A DNA stretch of 64,000 nt from Gammaproteobacteria bacterium (GCA_021772985.1 JAJFKX010000012.1:62001-126000), one strand, 5' to 3'; shown: positions 50,075 to 60,077, counted from the first letter of the stretch. Numbers and translations: made by a program. The notes: generated by a model not told the origin, from the letters alone.

Positions 50075-52261
50075 TCAATCTAGGGCAACAATTTTTTCCT
50101 CATTGGGTGCTATTTTCACAGGGTAACGTTGTTCGCCTACCTGTACTTCATAATCACCAGCAGGCAGGGAAACCTCCAGTCCATTGACGGTACCATTGGC
50201 AATTTTCCGTTGCTGGTTGTCATACACGCTGTAAGTCAATTCCAGCGATTGCTGCATAGCATTGGACAAGGCCTCAGCATTATTGGCGTCAAAATATGCA
50301 CCGCCACCCAGTTCCGTCCAACGGGCGAATTCCTGCTTAAGCGCAAACTCATCAATAGCGAAACCGATGATGTTTATCCGAACATCAAAGCCGGAGTCGC
50401 GTAAATTTGCAATAGCCTGGGCCGGATCACCGTCGCAGGTTTCTTCACCATCGGTCACCAGAATGACCAGCGCTTGACCTTCTACCGCGGCCAGATCATT
50501 GGCCACCTGTGCCAGCGAGTCGGCGATCGGTGTGCGTGCAAGGTTTTTGGCTTCGATACTGTTGATCACGGCACTAGCGGTGTTGCGGTTTAGCGGGGCC
50601 AACGGCTGAAGCAGTTCAGTATCACAGGCGTCTGGCTGGCGATGCCCGAACACCCGTAACGCATACTGGCTATGCTCCGGTAACAGATTGTTGACCAAAT
50701 GATTGAGCGTTTGCTTGGCAATAGTGATACGGCGCTGTCCATCCAGTTGTTGCAACATGCTGCCGGAAGCATCCAGGATCAGTTCAACAGCACCGAATGT
50801 GCTGGCATGGGTAGTTGCCGTTGGGTTGTCAGCAACCACGCGCAGCGTACCGGGTACCTGCGATGGTGTAACCAACAGGGCAACACTGGCCAATGATTGC
50901 CGCTCCTGCCCAGTCAGGTAATGCAGCTCATACTGGCCTGGTTCCCATGGGGCACGAACTGTTGCCGGGTCGCCATCGCGGGTCAGGCTGTAGGTGTGAT
51001 AGTCGGTAGCAATGCCAACGGTTGTGACCGCAATATAATCGGTTCGGTTATCCGGACCTGTCCAGTCAACCGTAAACGGTTGCCCGGCTTCCACGCTGGC
51101 TGGCGCCGCCAGACTGGCGGCGGCCGGCATAATCGTGAGCGGTACCCGGGCCAGTATCCGGCGTTCCTGACCGGTAAGATAACGTAACTCATAATCCCCT
51201 GGCTGCTCCTGCAATAACAGTTTTGCGGGGCTGCCATCATGGGTATACACGTAGTGATCGTATGCTTTGTCCTCACTGTCGGCTGGTACAGCAGTAATAA
51301 AATCCAGGCGGTTATTCGGGCCTTCCCAGTTTAATTCGATACTGCTGCCGGCGATGGCTTCAGCAGGTGCTTGGATACTGGCAGCGGTATCAGCGATTTG
51401 CAACGGGGCACTGCCAAGCATCCTGTAACCACGTTTGGCAGGTGTCAAATAGCGAACTTCGAAGTCGCCGGGAGATTCGGGCAGTTTTACTTCCAGTGGG
51501 TTGCCACGGTGTGTATAAGCGTAACTGCCGTATTCACTTTCTTCTGATCCGGCAGGCACTATAGTAATGAAATCCTGCTGGTTATCCGGGCCAGTCCAGT
51601 TTATTGTCAAATGGCCGCCGATCGTTGTCACCGGTTCAAAATCAACACTGGCACTGGCATCTATTACTGCAATCGGGATCCTGGCCAGAGTGGAATATTT
51701 GCCGCCGGTCAGATAGCGTATTTGATAGTCACCGGCTTCTGCCGGGGCAGTTAATTCCACCGGATTACCGCGCTTGGTATAACTGTAAACGCCGTATTCA
51801 CGTTCCGGCGCCTCGCTGGCCACAATGGTAATGAAATCCTGTTTATTGTCGGGTCCTTGCCAATTCACTTTGAATTTGGCACCGATGCCAACACCCTCCG
51901 GAGCCTCCAGGCTGGCGCTGACCGATTCAATCTGCAAATCCAGCTTATCCAGTGTGGGGTAGGGGCTGGTACCGTCGAGTATCCGGATTTGGTAATGCCC
52001 GGCAGTTTCCGGGGCTGTCAGTTCAATCGTCGCAGAGCGGGCATAAGCGTAATGGTCATACTCGCCTTCCGGTTTATCAGGGGGGACGATAGTGACAAAA
52101 TCCTGTCTGTCGAAACTGCCTGTGATGTTGATTTTCAGGGTGGCACCGGCTTTGGCCGTTGCCGGCGCGGACAGTGTTTGTGTTAACCCGTTATTAGCGA
52201 TAAGCGCGCCGGCCAGCAATAACATCATGCTGATCCAAACTGGGCGAAAAATAGTGTGCAT
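50075..52261 (-). CDS. Secreted protein with five tandem ~88-aa repeats and a C-terminal VWA domain
   Basis: 728 aa; signal peptide; repeats with W-x-G-P-x-N-x-x-D-F-I-T-x-V ... G-x-Y-x-x-R-Y-L-T; MIDAS-like VELILDASGSM. Confidence 0.85.
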   Translation of the reverse strand: MHTIFRPVWISMMLLLAGALIANNGLTQTLSAPATAKAGATLKINITGSFDRQDFVTIVPPDKPEGEYDHYAYARSATIELTAPETAGHYQIRILDGTSPYPTLDKLDLQIESVSASLEAPEGVGIGAKFKVNWQGPDNKQDFITIVASEAPEREYGVYSYTKRGNPVELTAPAEAGDYQIRYLTGGKYSTLARIPIAVIDASASVDFEPVTTIGGHLTINWTGPDNQQDFITIVPAGSEESEYGSYAYTHRGNPLEVKLPESPGDFEVRYLTPAKRGYRMLGSAPLQIADTAASIQAPAEAIAGSSIELNWEGPNNRLDFITAVPADSEDKAYDHYVYTHDGSPAKLLLQEQPGDYELRYLTGQERRILARVPLTIMPAAASLAAPASVEAGQPFTVDWTGPDNRTDYIAVTTVGIATDYHTYSLTRDGDPATVRAPWEPGQYELHYLTGQERQSLASVALLVTPSQVPGTLRVVADNPTATTHASTFGAVELILDASGSMLQQLDGQRRITIAKQTLNHLVNNLLPEHSQYALRVFGHRQPDACDTELLQPLAPLNRNTASAVINSIEAKNLARTPIADSLAQVANDLAAVEGQALVILVTDGEETCDGDPAQAIANLRDSGFDVRINIIGFAIDEFALKQEFARWTELGGGAYFDANNAEALSNAMQQSLELTYSVYDNQQRKIANGTVNGLEVSLPAGDYEVQVGEQRYPVKIAPNEEKIVALD

Positions 52262-52337
52262 GGCAGACCCCGGTTTTATTTATGCGCCTATGCTAGCAAA
52301 AAACGGCTGCTGTAATAACAGGGTTTCGGGTATCGGA

Positions 52338-53264
52338 TCAGGTAACCTTGGTGTGCGTGTCTTCCGGGATCAGCAGTCCCGGGTCAATCTGACTGAATAT
52401 CTCGGCAAACGCCTGCATAAAAGATTTGTTGGCATTGGTTTTTCGCCAGCACATGGCAATGATGCGTTTGGGCGCTGGTTCAGCAAAGCTGCGAATAACC
52501 ACGGTATCCATTTGTGCCACCGGTGGTTTGACCGCCAGTGTTGGCATCAGAGTGATACCAGTATTGGCTGCAACCATTTGACGAAGAGTTTCCATACTGG
52601 TGGCGTGAAAATCCAATTCTTCCAGTCCTCCGGCCAATTGGCATACTTCCAGTGCATGATCGCGCAGGCAATGACCTTCTTCCAGCAATAACAATGGAGT
52701 ACTGCGCAAATCCTTGGTTTTGATGTTGGATTTGGCCGCCAGCGGGTGTCCGCAAGGTATTGCCAGGACAAACGGCTCTTCAAATAGAACCTGATGTTCC
52801 AGTGACTCATCCGGAAGCGGCAGAGCCAATATGCCTGCATCCAGTTTGCCCTGCTCCAGCATTTGCAGTATATCGGCGGTTTTTTCTTCGAATAGCTGTA
52901 ATGTAAGTTTCGGAAAACTTGCTCTTATTGCAGGTATCACATGTGGCAGCAAATATGGCGCGATGGTCGGGAACAAACCCAGTTTCAAGGCCCCTGAGGC
53001 CGGGTCACGGCGTTGTTTGGCCAACTGTTTTAATTGCTGGGTATCAAGTAATACTTTGCGGGCACGTTCAACAATTTCCTCACCGATAGGTGTCAGCATG
53101 ACTTTGCGTGGCGCCCGTTCGAACAGCTGTACTTCAAGCTCGGATTCCAGTTTTCGAATCTGAGTGCTCAAGGTTGGCTGGCTAACATGACAGGCTTCTG
53201 CAGCTTTGCTGAAATGACGTAAATCAGCCAGCGTCACCAGGTAGTGTAAGTCGCGTAAGTTCAT
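52338..53264 (-). CDS. oxyR: LysR-type hydrogen-peroxide-responsive regulator OxyR
   Basis: Start at MNLRDLHYLVTLADLRHFSKAAEACHVSQPTLSTQIRKLE; EEGHCLRDHALEVC; divergent from ahpC. Confidence 0.94.
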   Translation of the reverse strand: MNLRDLHYLVTLADLRHFSKAAEACHVSQPTLSTQIRKLESELEVQLFERAPRKVMLTPIGEEIVERARKVLLDTQQLKQLAKQRRDPASGALKLGLFPTIAPYLLPHVIPAIRASFPKLTLQLFEEKTADILQMLEQGKLDAGILALPLPDESLEHQVLFEEPFVLAIPCGHPLAAKSNIKTKDLRSTPLLLLEEGHCLRDHALEVCQLAGGLEELDFHATSMETLRQMVAANTGITLMPTLAVKPPVAQMDTVVIRSFAEPAPKRIIAMCWRKTNANKSFMQAFAEIFSQIDPGLLIPEDTHTKVT

Positions 53265-53276
53265 ATCCCGGCTGCC

Positions 53277-53313
53277 ATAGAAATTAGCTATTAAAAGGAT
53301 TAAGACATTCAAT
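53277..53313. promoter_or_regulatory. Candidate OxyR binding site
   Basis: ATAG-N7-CTAT-N7-ATTA-N7-CAAT versus consensus ATAG-N7-CTAT-N7-ATAG-N7-CTAT, in the oxyR-ahpC divergent region. Confidence 0.6.
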
Positions 53314-53399
53314 TTGAATTATAACAGCGCAGCCCCGATCATTGCTTCATCAACGATGAATTTTGCCGTTCTCGGCAGCCATGTTTTAAGGAGAGACAA

Positions 53400-53939
53400 A
53401 TGTTAACCATTGGTGATCAATTTCCGCGTTTTGACTTAACTGCAACTGTATCGACTGAGATGCAGACAGCTTTTCAGAATATCAATAACGATACGTATGC
53501 CGGCAAGTGGTTGCTGGTCTTTTTCTATCCTAAAGATTTCACATTTGTGTGCCCGACCGAGATCAAGGCATTTGGCGACTTAAACAGCGAATACGCTGAT
53601 CGTGACTGTCAAGTGCTGGCAGGCAGTGTGGATTCTGAGTTTGTGCATCTGGCATGGCGTCGTGATCATGATGACCTGCGTGATTTGCCGTTCCCAATGC
53701 TGGCTGATATCAAGCGTGAACTGTCATCAGCACTGGGCATTCTGCACCCGGAAGACGGTGTTTCCATGCGTGCGACCTTCATCGTTGATCCGCAAGGCGT
53801 GATTCGGCATGTGTCAGTTACAGACATGAGCGTAGGTCGTAACCCCCAGGAAACGCTGCGGATTTTGGATGCGTTACAAAGTGATGAATTGTGTCCGTGC
53901 AACTGGCAGAAGGGTGAAGACACCCTGAAAGTCGGTTAA
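53400..53939 (+). CDS. ahpC: Peroxiredoxin AhpC
   Basis: [36 protein letters not shown]. Confidence 0.94.
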   Translation: MLTIGDQFPRFDLTATVSTEMQTAFQNINNDTYAGKWLLVFFYPKDFTFVCPTEIKAFGDLNSEYADRDCQVLAGSVDSEFVHLAWRRDHDDLRDLPFPMLADIKRELSSALGILHPEDGVSMRATFIVDPQGVIRHVSVTDMSVGRNPQETLRILDALQSDELCPCNWQKGEDTLKVG

Positions 53940-53966
53940 CCGGCTGGCTACAGCTAACAAAGTTTT

Positions 53967-53995
53967 ATCAGGGCCGCATCGCGGCCCTGATTTTT
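53967..53995 (+). terminator. Intrinsic terminator/attenuator between ahpC and ahpD
   Basis: ATCAGGGCCGC-ATC-GCGGCCCTGAT perfect 11-bp stem followed by TTTT. Confidence 0.8.
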
Positions 53996-54007
53996 AGGAG
54001 TTTTAAA

Positions 54008-54538
54008 ATGTCGATACAAGATCTGAAAAGCGCAATTCCTGACTATGCAAAAGATTTGCGTTTGAATCTGAGCAGTGTATTAAGCAACGATGGTAGCCCG
54101 GCTTTGAACGATGCACAGCGCTGGGGGGTGGCATTGGCTGCTGCATTTGCCACTGGACAGCGCCAGTTGCTGGCGGCGATCGAAGCTGATGGCGCTGAGC
54201 AATTGGATAACAGCTACCGGCAGGCAGCACGTTCTGCTGCAGCAATAATGGGCATGAACAATGTTTATTACCGGTTTCTGCATTTGTCGTCCAATGAAGA
54301 CTATGCCCAGATGCCTGCACGATTGCGGATGACCGTGATTGGTAATCCCGGGATTGAAAAAGCTGATTTTGAATTGTTTTCGATTGCGGTGTCTGCAATC
54401 AATGGTTGTGGGATGTGTATTGATGCGCATGAAAAGGTCTTGCGTCAGGCGGGTGTCAGCACCAGTGCCATTCAGGACGCAGTGCGAATCGCCGCAGTGA
54501 TTAATGCAGTCGCTACTGTACTGGTACAAACAAGTTAA
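54008..54538 (+). CDS. ahpD: Alkyl hydroperoxidase AhpD
   Basis: 176 aa; [23 protein letters not shown] CxxC motif; downstream of ahpC. Confidence 0.94.
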   Translation: MSIQDLKSAIPDYAKDLRLNLSSVLSNDGSPALNDAQRWGVALAAAFATGQRQLLAAIEADGAEQLDNSYRQAARSAAAIMGMNNVYYRFLHLSSNEDYAQMPARLRMTVIGNPGIEKADFELFSIAVSAINGCGMCIDAHEKVLRQAGVSTSAIQDAVRIAAVINAVATVLVQTS

Positions 54539-54599
54539 ACGCTGTATGTGGCAATATAGGCACACTTTCCAGTAAGCAGTTATTGCAACGAGCATCGCC

Positions 54600-55007
54600 G
54601 TGAACAATTTTCAACAGCGGGTGAAAAACTCCACCACCCAGGTCACCAAACTGGTTTTTCCACATGACACCAACCACATCGGAACGCTGTATGGCGGTAC
54701 TGCCATGCAGTGGATTGATGAAGTTGGTTTTCTGGTTTGTACCCGATTCTCCAGGCAAAAGGTGGTCACTGTTTCGATTGACCGGGTTGACTTTAAAGTG
54801 CCGATTCCGGAAGGCAGCATTGTTGAGTTGAAGGGCAAAGTTATCCGGGTCGGCAATACCAGCATGACCGCGCTGGTGCAGATTTTTCGGGAAAATATGT
54901 TTAAAGGTGATCAGGAGCTGGCGGTAACTGCAGAAATGGTATTTGTAGCAGTCGGCGGCAACAATCGTCCAACTCAGTTAAGCGTACACCAGACAACAGA
55001 CAATTAA
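54600..55007 (+). CDS. Acyl-CoA thioesterase (hotdog fold)
   Basis: VFPHDTNHIGTLYGGTAMQWIDEVGFLVC; GTG start. Confidence 0.88.
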   Translation: MNNFQQRVKNSTTQVTKLVFPHDTNHIGTLYGGTAMQWIDEVGFLVCTRFSRQKVVTVSIDRVDFKVPIPEGSIVELKGKVIRVGNTSMTALVQIFRENMFKGDQELAVTAEMVFVAVGGNNRPTQLSVHQTTDN

Positions 55008-55009
55008 GT

Positions 55010-55498
55010 ATGTTGTATTACCTTGCTTACGGATCCAACCTGCATCCCCTCAGATTGGAAAAACGGCTTGGTCCGATTGCTCGTGTCGGCAACGCCAAAC
55101 TGACTGGCTGGAAGTTACATTTCCATAAACGAGGTGCGGATGGTTCCGGCAAAGGTAACCTGATACAAACACCGGCTGCTATGGCCTGGGGAGTGGTTTT
55201 TCAATTGGAACCCGGGCAGAAAAGCATACTGGATGAATTCGAGGGTGATGGTTACGATTGTGAAAACATGACGGTAACCGTCAGCAGGCGTAATTATGAT
55301 TGTTTCTGCTATCTGGCGCAGCCCGGCTGGGTGGACAATGACTTGCTGCCGCATGACTGGTACCGGGATTTGATTTTTCATGGTGCCCGGCATGCACAGT
55401 TTGATGCCGATTACCTGCATTTGATCCAGCAGCAACCTGTACAACTGGATGCCCAAGGGCGGAGCCGTCACTCGCAGTTGTTAAAAATAATGCAGTAA
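55010..55498 (+). CDS. Gamma-glutamylcyclotransferase-like protein
   Basis: YYLAYGSNLHPLRLEKRLG, VVFQLEPGQKSILDEFEG. Confidence 0.85.
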   Translation: MLYYLAYGSNLHPLRLEKRLGPIARVGNAKLTGWKLHFHKRGADGSGKGNLIQTPAAMAWGVVFQLEPGQKSILDEFEGDGYDCENMTVTVSRRNYDCFCYLAQPGWVDNDLLPHDWYRDLIFHGARHAQFDADYLHLIQQQPVQLDAQGRSRHSQLLKIMQ

Positions 55499-55546
55499 TC
55501 GATTCTGAACCCTGCCTGGTTATAGCCCAATGCAAATGGAAAAGCT

Positions 55547-57094
55547 TCAAGCTGGCATGGGTTTGTCACGGTAGCGATCTACCAGGCAATAAAAGCCAAA
55601 AGCTTTATTGCCGTCATTACGCAGTTGGTGCCGGCTGAGCGGCGGTATATAAGCAATATCCTGTTCCTGGAGCAGGTGTGATTGTTGCTCAATAATTAAA
55701 TGCCCTGCACCGTGTACGCCGATAATCACATGGGTATGCTGGTGGCGTTCATGACTGGTGTAACCACCAGGTTCCAGTTCAAAATAACGCAGTTCAAAAT
55801 TTGTCTGCTGCTGGTGTTTGCCAATCAATTCAGTGCGGGAGGCATTGGCATGCGGCAGCGATTGTTCGGTTTTGTAAACGGTCTTTTCCCGGTCTGACCA
55901 GCCATGGTCGGCAGTGGATTTTAGAATGAGTGGCGCTGTGGTTTGCTTTTCAGTATTAACCAACTGCATGCGCCCTGGATAACAGTCTTGAATACGGGAC
56001 ATATATTCATGTGTGCTGTTTTTTAGATCAGGACCATGTGCCAGTAAAGCGCCTCCCACCAGCAATATGGAGTTTTCACCATATTTGTCCAGCATTTCAG
56101 GAATCAGCTCTAAAGTATTTCCACCCGCGGGACACGGAAAGCTGGGTAGACACTCGCCCAAAGGCTCAGACAGAGCATGTTGAATGTGGCTACAGGTGGA
56201 TTCGCCGCTGGTGATACGGCCGCCGTGCCCAGGGAAAATGCTGATATCAGCACCGCCTAAGCGCGATAGAGTTCCATTCAAAACTGCTGCATCGATGCCA
56301 TGTTTTTCCGGGAGGGTAAAAGTGCCTGCAAGTGCCGGATGTGCCATGTAGATCAATTCGAAATCTTTGGCCAGCTGTTTGCAATTGCCCAGCCCCATTA
56401 TCCAAGGGCATAACAACACCCCATCCAGCCCCAGGGATTTGACCAGCTCCAGACAGCGTTTAAGATGGTCTCCGGTGCCGGTGACATGCGGTAGATACAA
56501 ACACGGCCGACCACGTTTTTGAGCTGCAGCTTCAACCGCGTTCGCACAACCGGTTACCCGTTCTCTGAATTGCTCAAAATCAGTTTCAACCAGATTCTGA
56601 TCATCTTTAAGCACATCTCCTCCGCCAGCAATGAAATCAGTTGCCAGCCGGCGGTAATATTCCAGGCTTTCACCACGTGGTTTAATCACAGTGGCCAGCA
56701 TCGGCCGGGCATAAATACCCAGCAACTCCCTTATTCCGTTGATGCCATAGCATGGTCCGCTAATACTGGTGGCAAGCTGTGCAGGGATCTGCAAATGCTC
56801 CAGTCGCACCCGTGGATACAGTGATACGTTGCCATAGGCCAAGTTAAACAATTGGCCGATCTGATTGCTGGCCAGATGTGCCGGGTAGCTGATCTCGACC
56901 AAGAGTGAACCATCTGGATCATGTTTGATATTCAGCACTTCGCCTACAGTCTGCTGGCGTACCTGCTCGCTGACAACAGATTCAACAACTTCCACGGTTT
57001 GCTCCCAGGCCATGGCGCGCGCCATGGCTGCTGCCTGTTCAACCGGGCAGTGGATACGGTAAGTAGCAACAATAGCTGATGATGAAGTTGTCAT
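55547..57094 (-). CDS. RuBisCO-like protein (form IV) with C-terminal cupin domain
   Basis: GPCYGINGIRELLGIYARPMLATVIKPRGES, GGGDVLKDDQNLVE, plus cupin SHERHQHTHVIIGVHGAGHLIIEQ...IPPLSRHQLRN. Confidence 0.88.
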   Translation of the reverse strand: MTTSSSAIVATYRIHCPVEQAAAMARAMAWEQTVEVVESVVSEQVRQQTVGEVLNIKHDPDGSLLVEISYPAHLASNQIGQLFNLAYGNVSLYPRVRLEHLQIPAQLATSISGPCYGINGIRELLGIYARPMLATVIKPRGESLEYYRRLATDFIAGGGDVLKDDQNLVETDFEQFRERVTGCANAVEAAAQKRGRPCLYLPHVTGTGDHLKRCLELVKSLGLDGVLLCPWIMGLGNCKQLAKDFELIYMAHPALAGTFTLPEKHGIDAAVLNGTLSRLGGADISIFPGHGGRITSGESTCSHIQHALSEPLGECLPSFPCPAGGNTLELIPEMLDKYGENSILLVGGALLAHGPDLKNSTHEYMSRIQDCYPGRMQLVNTEKQTTAPLILKSTADHGWSDREKTVYKTEQSLPHANASRTELIGKHQQQTNFELRYFELEPGGYTSHERHQHTHVIIGVHGAGHLIIEQQSHLLQEQDIAYIPPLSRHQLRNDGNKAFGFYCLVDRYRDKPMPA

Positions 57095-57239
57095 GGTGCC
57101 TCTATGATAGTTTTTTTTGAACAGCTATGGCAGACAGAGGGATGCTCAGCGCTTACAATGCGTCACTGGCTATGCTTGTATGATTTTTACTCAAAAATCT
57201 CAGGTTTAATTTGAAATTCCCTAAACAGCTGCACAAATT

Positions 57240-58250
57240 ATGAACACCAAACGTAGAAGCCTGACCGGCATTACCACCAGTGGGACACCACATCTGGGTA
57301 ACTATGTGGGCGCTATAAAACCAGCGATCGCCGCCAGCCGTGATGATGCCACCGAGGCATACTATTTTCTGGCGGATTATCATGCTTTGGTTAAATGTTT
57401 TGAATCAGACCGGCTGCATCAATCCACTCTGGAAATCGCGGCTTCCTGGCTGGCACTTGGCTTGGATACTGATAAGTCGGTGTTTTATCGGCAGTCTGAT
57501 ATACCCGAAATTCCTGAATTAACCTGGTTATTAACCTGCATGACGGCCAAAGGCCTGATGAATCGCTCACATGCCTACAAGGCGGCGGTGCAGGCCAATG
57601 ATGAGGCGGGCGAAGACCCGGATTTCGGCATAAATATGGGGCTGTTTAATTACCCGGTATTAATGAGTGCCGATATTTTGATGTTTAACGCCACACATGT
57701 GCCGGTTGGTAAGGATCAGGCGCAGCATCTGGAAATGACCCGCGATATTGCGCAACGTTTCAATCATCATTATGGCCAACACTTTGTGTTGCCCGAAGCG
57801 GTGATTGATGCTCAGGTTGCCACTTTGCCCGGCCTGGATGGACGCAAAATGTCCAAGAGTTATGACAACACCATTCCACTATGGCTGCCGGAAAAAAAGC
57901 TGCGTAAGCAGATTATGCGAATCGTGACCAACTCACAGGAGCCAGGTGAACCTAAAGACCCCGACAGTGCCAATGTGTTTAGCATTTATTCAGCATTTGC
58001 CGATGTTCGGCAACGTGCGGAAATGCGTCAGGCATTTGTCGATGGGATTGCCTGGGGGGATGTTAAACAACAGTTGTTTGAGCTGATCAATAACGAATTG
58101 GCCGGTCCGCGTGAGCGCTATATGGAGTTGATCAACAATCCTGCAACCATTGAAACAGCGCTTAAAATTGGGGCGGATAAAGCCCGGGCTTATGCCGTAC
58201 CACTGATTAAAAAGTTGCGAAATTCGGTAGGTATCAGGCCATTAGCATGA
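57240..58250 (+). CDS. trpS: Tryptophanyl-tRNA synthetase
   Basis: [56 protein letters not shown]. Confidence 0.97.
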   Translation: MNTKRRSLTGITTSGTPHLGNYVGAIKPAIAASRDDATEAYYFLADYHALVKCFESDRLHQSTLEIAASWLALGLDTDKSVFYRQSDIPEIPELTWLLTCMTAKGLMNRSHAYKAAVQANDEAGEDPDFGINMGLFNYPVLMSADILMFNATHVPVGKDQAQHLEMTRDIAQRFNHHYGQHFVLPEAVIDAQVATLPGLDGRKMSKSYDNTIPLWLPEKKLRKQIMRIVTNSQEPGEPKDPDSANVFSIYSAFADVRQRAEMRQAFVDGIAWGDVKQQLFELINNELAGPRERYMELINNPATIETALKIGADKARAYAVPLIKKLRNSVGIRPLA

Positions 58251-58260
58251 GCATGCCTAT

Positions 58261-58536
58261 ATGATTATCTCGTTAGCGTTACTGGCGCCAATTATTGCAG
58301 TGTTGTACTGGATATATTCATATACCGGTAAGCGAGGGCTTGGTGTGGGTGATTATGTGATGCTGACATTAATCGTCATAGTTGTGTTTGCCGGCACAGT
58401 GATCACTCATTTGATGGTGGGGAATCAAAACGGCAGCCTATGGGTTTATGTATTGGCGCCGATGGTTGGCTATGGTCTGTTGCTGATTGGTATAGGGATT
58501 GCCTTTTGGTTGCGCAACAACGCGCTTAAAGATTGA
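58261..58536 (+). CDS. Small three-TM membrane protein, unknown
   Basis: 91 aa with hydrophobic segments; ORF closely follows trpS. Confidence 0.6.
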   Translation: MIISLALLAPIIAVLYWIYSYTGKRGLGVGDYVMLTLIVIVVFAGTVITHLMVGNQNGSLWVYVLAPMVGYGLLLIGIGIAFWLRNNALKD

Positions 58537-58600
58537 CTTGCCTGATTGGATAGGCGCCACCATCTGTGCACTTAATGAGCCCGAATATTCAAACATAGCG

Positions 58601-58897
58601 ATGTATTATTTAATCCGTGGTCTGGATGCACCAGGCAAACTGCAGAACAGAATGAAGGCACGCTCTGCACATTTGCAGAGGTTGCAGCAATTGCGCGATC
58701 AAGGACGATTATTAACAGCCGGTCCAATTCCTGAGGTGGATAGTGATCAGCTTGCACAGGTAGGAATCATCGGCTCTTTGATTGTCGCTGAATTTGATAA
58801 CCTGGATGCAGCACGGGACTGGGCGAGCCATGACCCATACCAACTGGCCGGCGTCTATGCCGAGGTAGAGATAAAGCCTTATGTGCCGGTGTTTTGA
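58601..58897 (+). CDS. YciI family protein
   Basis: Start at MYYLIRGLDAPGK; RSAHLQRLQQLRDQGRLLTAGPIP, ARDWASHDPYQLAGVYAEVEIKPY. Confidence 0.9.
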   Translation: MYYLIRGLDAPGKLQNRMKARSAHLQRLQQLRDQGRLLTAGPIPEVDSDQLAQVGIIGSLIVAEFDNLDAARDWASHDPYQLAGVYAEVEIKPYVPVF

Positions 58898-58914
58898 CGA
58901 TAATGGACGCAGCT

Positions 58915-59190
58915 ATGTCGACTGAACGATTAGAAAAAATAAGAACCTGTTTGACCCGTGAGTTGCAGCCAGAGCACCTGCAGATTGACGACGAAAGTCA
59001 TTTGCATGTTGGCCATGCAGGCGCCAAGGATGGTCGCGGGCATTTTTTTGTGCAGGTTGTAAGTGCCGGGTTTGCTGGTATACGGCCGTTGCAACGGCAT
59101 CGGATGGTATATCAGGCACTCGGAGAGTTAATGCAAACTGATATCCATGCGTTGCGCATCGAGGCGTATGCAGAAGATGAATTTGACTAA
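58915..59190 (+). CDS. BolA family protein
   Basis: LQIDDESHLHVGHAGAKDGRGHFFVQVVS, RHRMVYQALGELM; ORF allows starts at 58894/58903. Confidence 0.9.
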   Translation: MSTERLEKIRTCLTRELQPEHLQIDDESHLHVGHAGAKDGRGHFFVQVVSAGFAGIRPLQRHRMVYQALGELMQTDIHALRIEAYAEDEFD

Positions 59191-59243
59191 TGTCTGATAA
59201 TAAGTGCAGCCGCGTAGATCAGTTGTGCGGAGGCCTGAAAACA

Positions 59244-60056
59244 ATGGAAAAACCAATGTCTTTTAAACGTTTAATTACAGTCAGCTGCTTTATTTTGCCG
59301 GGTTTGATATTGCTGAATGGATGTTCCCGTGAAGGAGCGGATTTATCGGTGCCCGCCGTGGCAACTGTGGATGGCGAACCGATTACAGGCACGCTGTTGA
59401 ATGTCTATCTGGAGCAGCAGGGGATTTCCAACCCGACGCCGGAACAGTCCGGTGAGGCTGTGAATAACCTGATTCAGTTATTTGCTGTCTCCAATGCGGC
59501 CCAGCAGGATGCCCGCTTTCAAACTGCGAGATTGCATGCAGCTCTGGAGTTAGAGCGAAGGCGCTTGTTATTTGACCGTTACGCGGCTGATTACGTCGAG
59601 CGCTTCCCCATCAGTGATTCGGAATTGCGCAAGCAGTATCAGGAAACCATTGCTGATGCCGGGGAGCAGCAATACCGTCTGGAAACGGTTATTTTTCCGG
59701 ATGAGCAACAAGCTTTGGGTGCGATCCTGGAATTGCAAAATGATACCAGCTACACCCAGTTGGTTGCCGCTAACCGGACTGAAATACTCGATTGGATAGA
59801 TTTATCCCAAATTCCCGGCGATTACGCCGAGGCGGTCAAAAATACTGAACTTGGCGAAGTGGTGCAGATACCGTTGCCTTCGGCACAAGGTTGGCGACTG
59901 CTGAAAGTACTGGAAACCCGGCCGTTTAACCCACCAGCATTCGATCAGGTCAGTGCCGGTATGCGGCGTGATTTGAACCGTCAGAAAGTTGAAGTGTGGA
60001 TTAATCGCTTAGGTGAGAAGGCCGAAGTGGTATTGGACAACGTGCGGGTCGAATAG
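59244..60056 (+). CDS. PpiC/SurA-type peptidylprolyl isomerase-like lipoprotein
   Basis: Lipobox LLNGC; VATVDGEPIT..., ISDSELRKQYQE..., parvulin-like C-terminal region. Confidence 0.78.
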   Translation: MEKPMSFKRLITVSCFILPGLILLNGCSREGADLSVPAVATVDGEPITGTLLNVYLEQQGISNPTPEQSGEAVNNLIQLFAVSNAAQQDARFQTARLHAALELERRRLLFDRYAADYVERFPISDSELRKQYQETIADAGEQQYRLETVIFPDEQQALGAILELQNDTSYTQLVAANRTEILDWIDLSQIPGDYAEAVKNTELGEVVQIPLPSAQGWRLLKVLETRPFNPPAFDQVSAGMRRDLNRQKVEVWINRLGEKAEVVLDNVRVE

Positions 60057-60077
60057 TGATCACTGCCAAGCTGATAG

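Noticed and set aside
55547-57094. A true CO2-fixing RuBisCO
   Set aside because: The metal-site Glu is Gln, no loop-6 lysine motif is visible, and there is no phosphoribulokinase or small subunit nearby.
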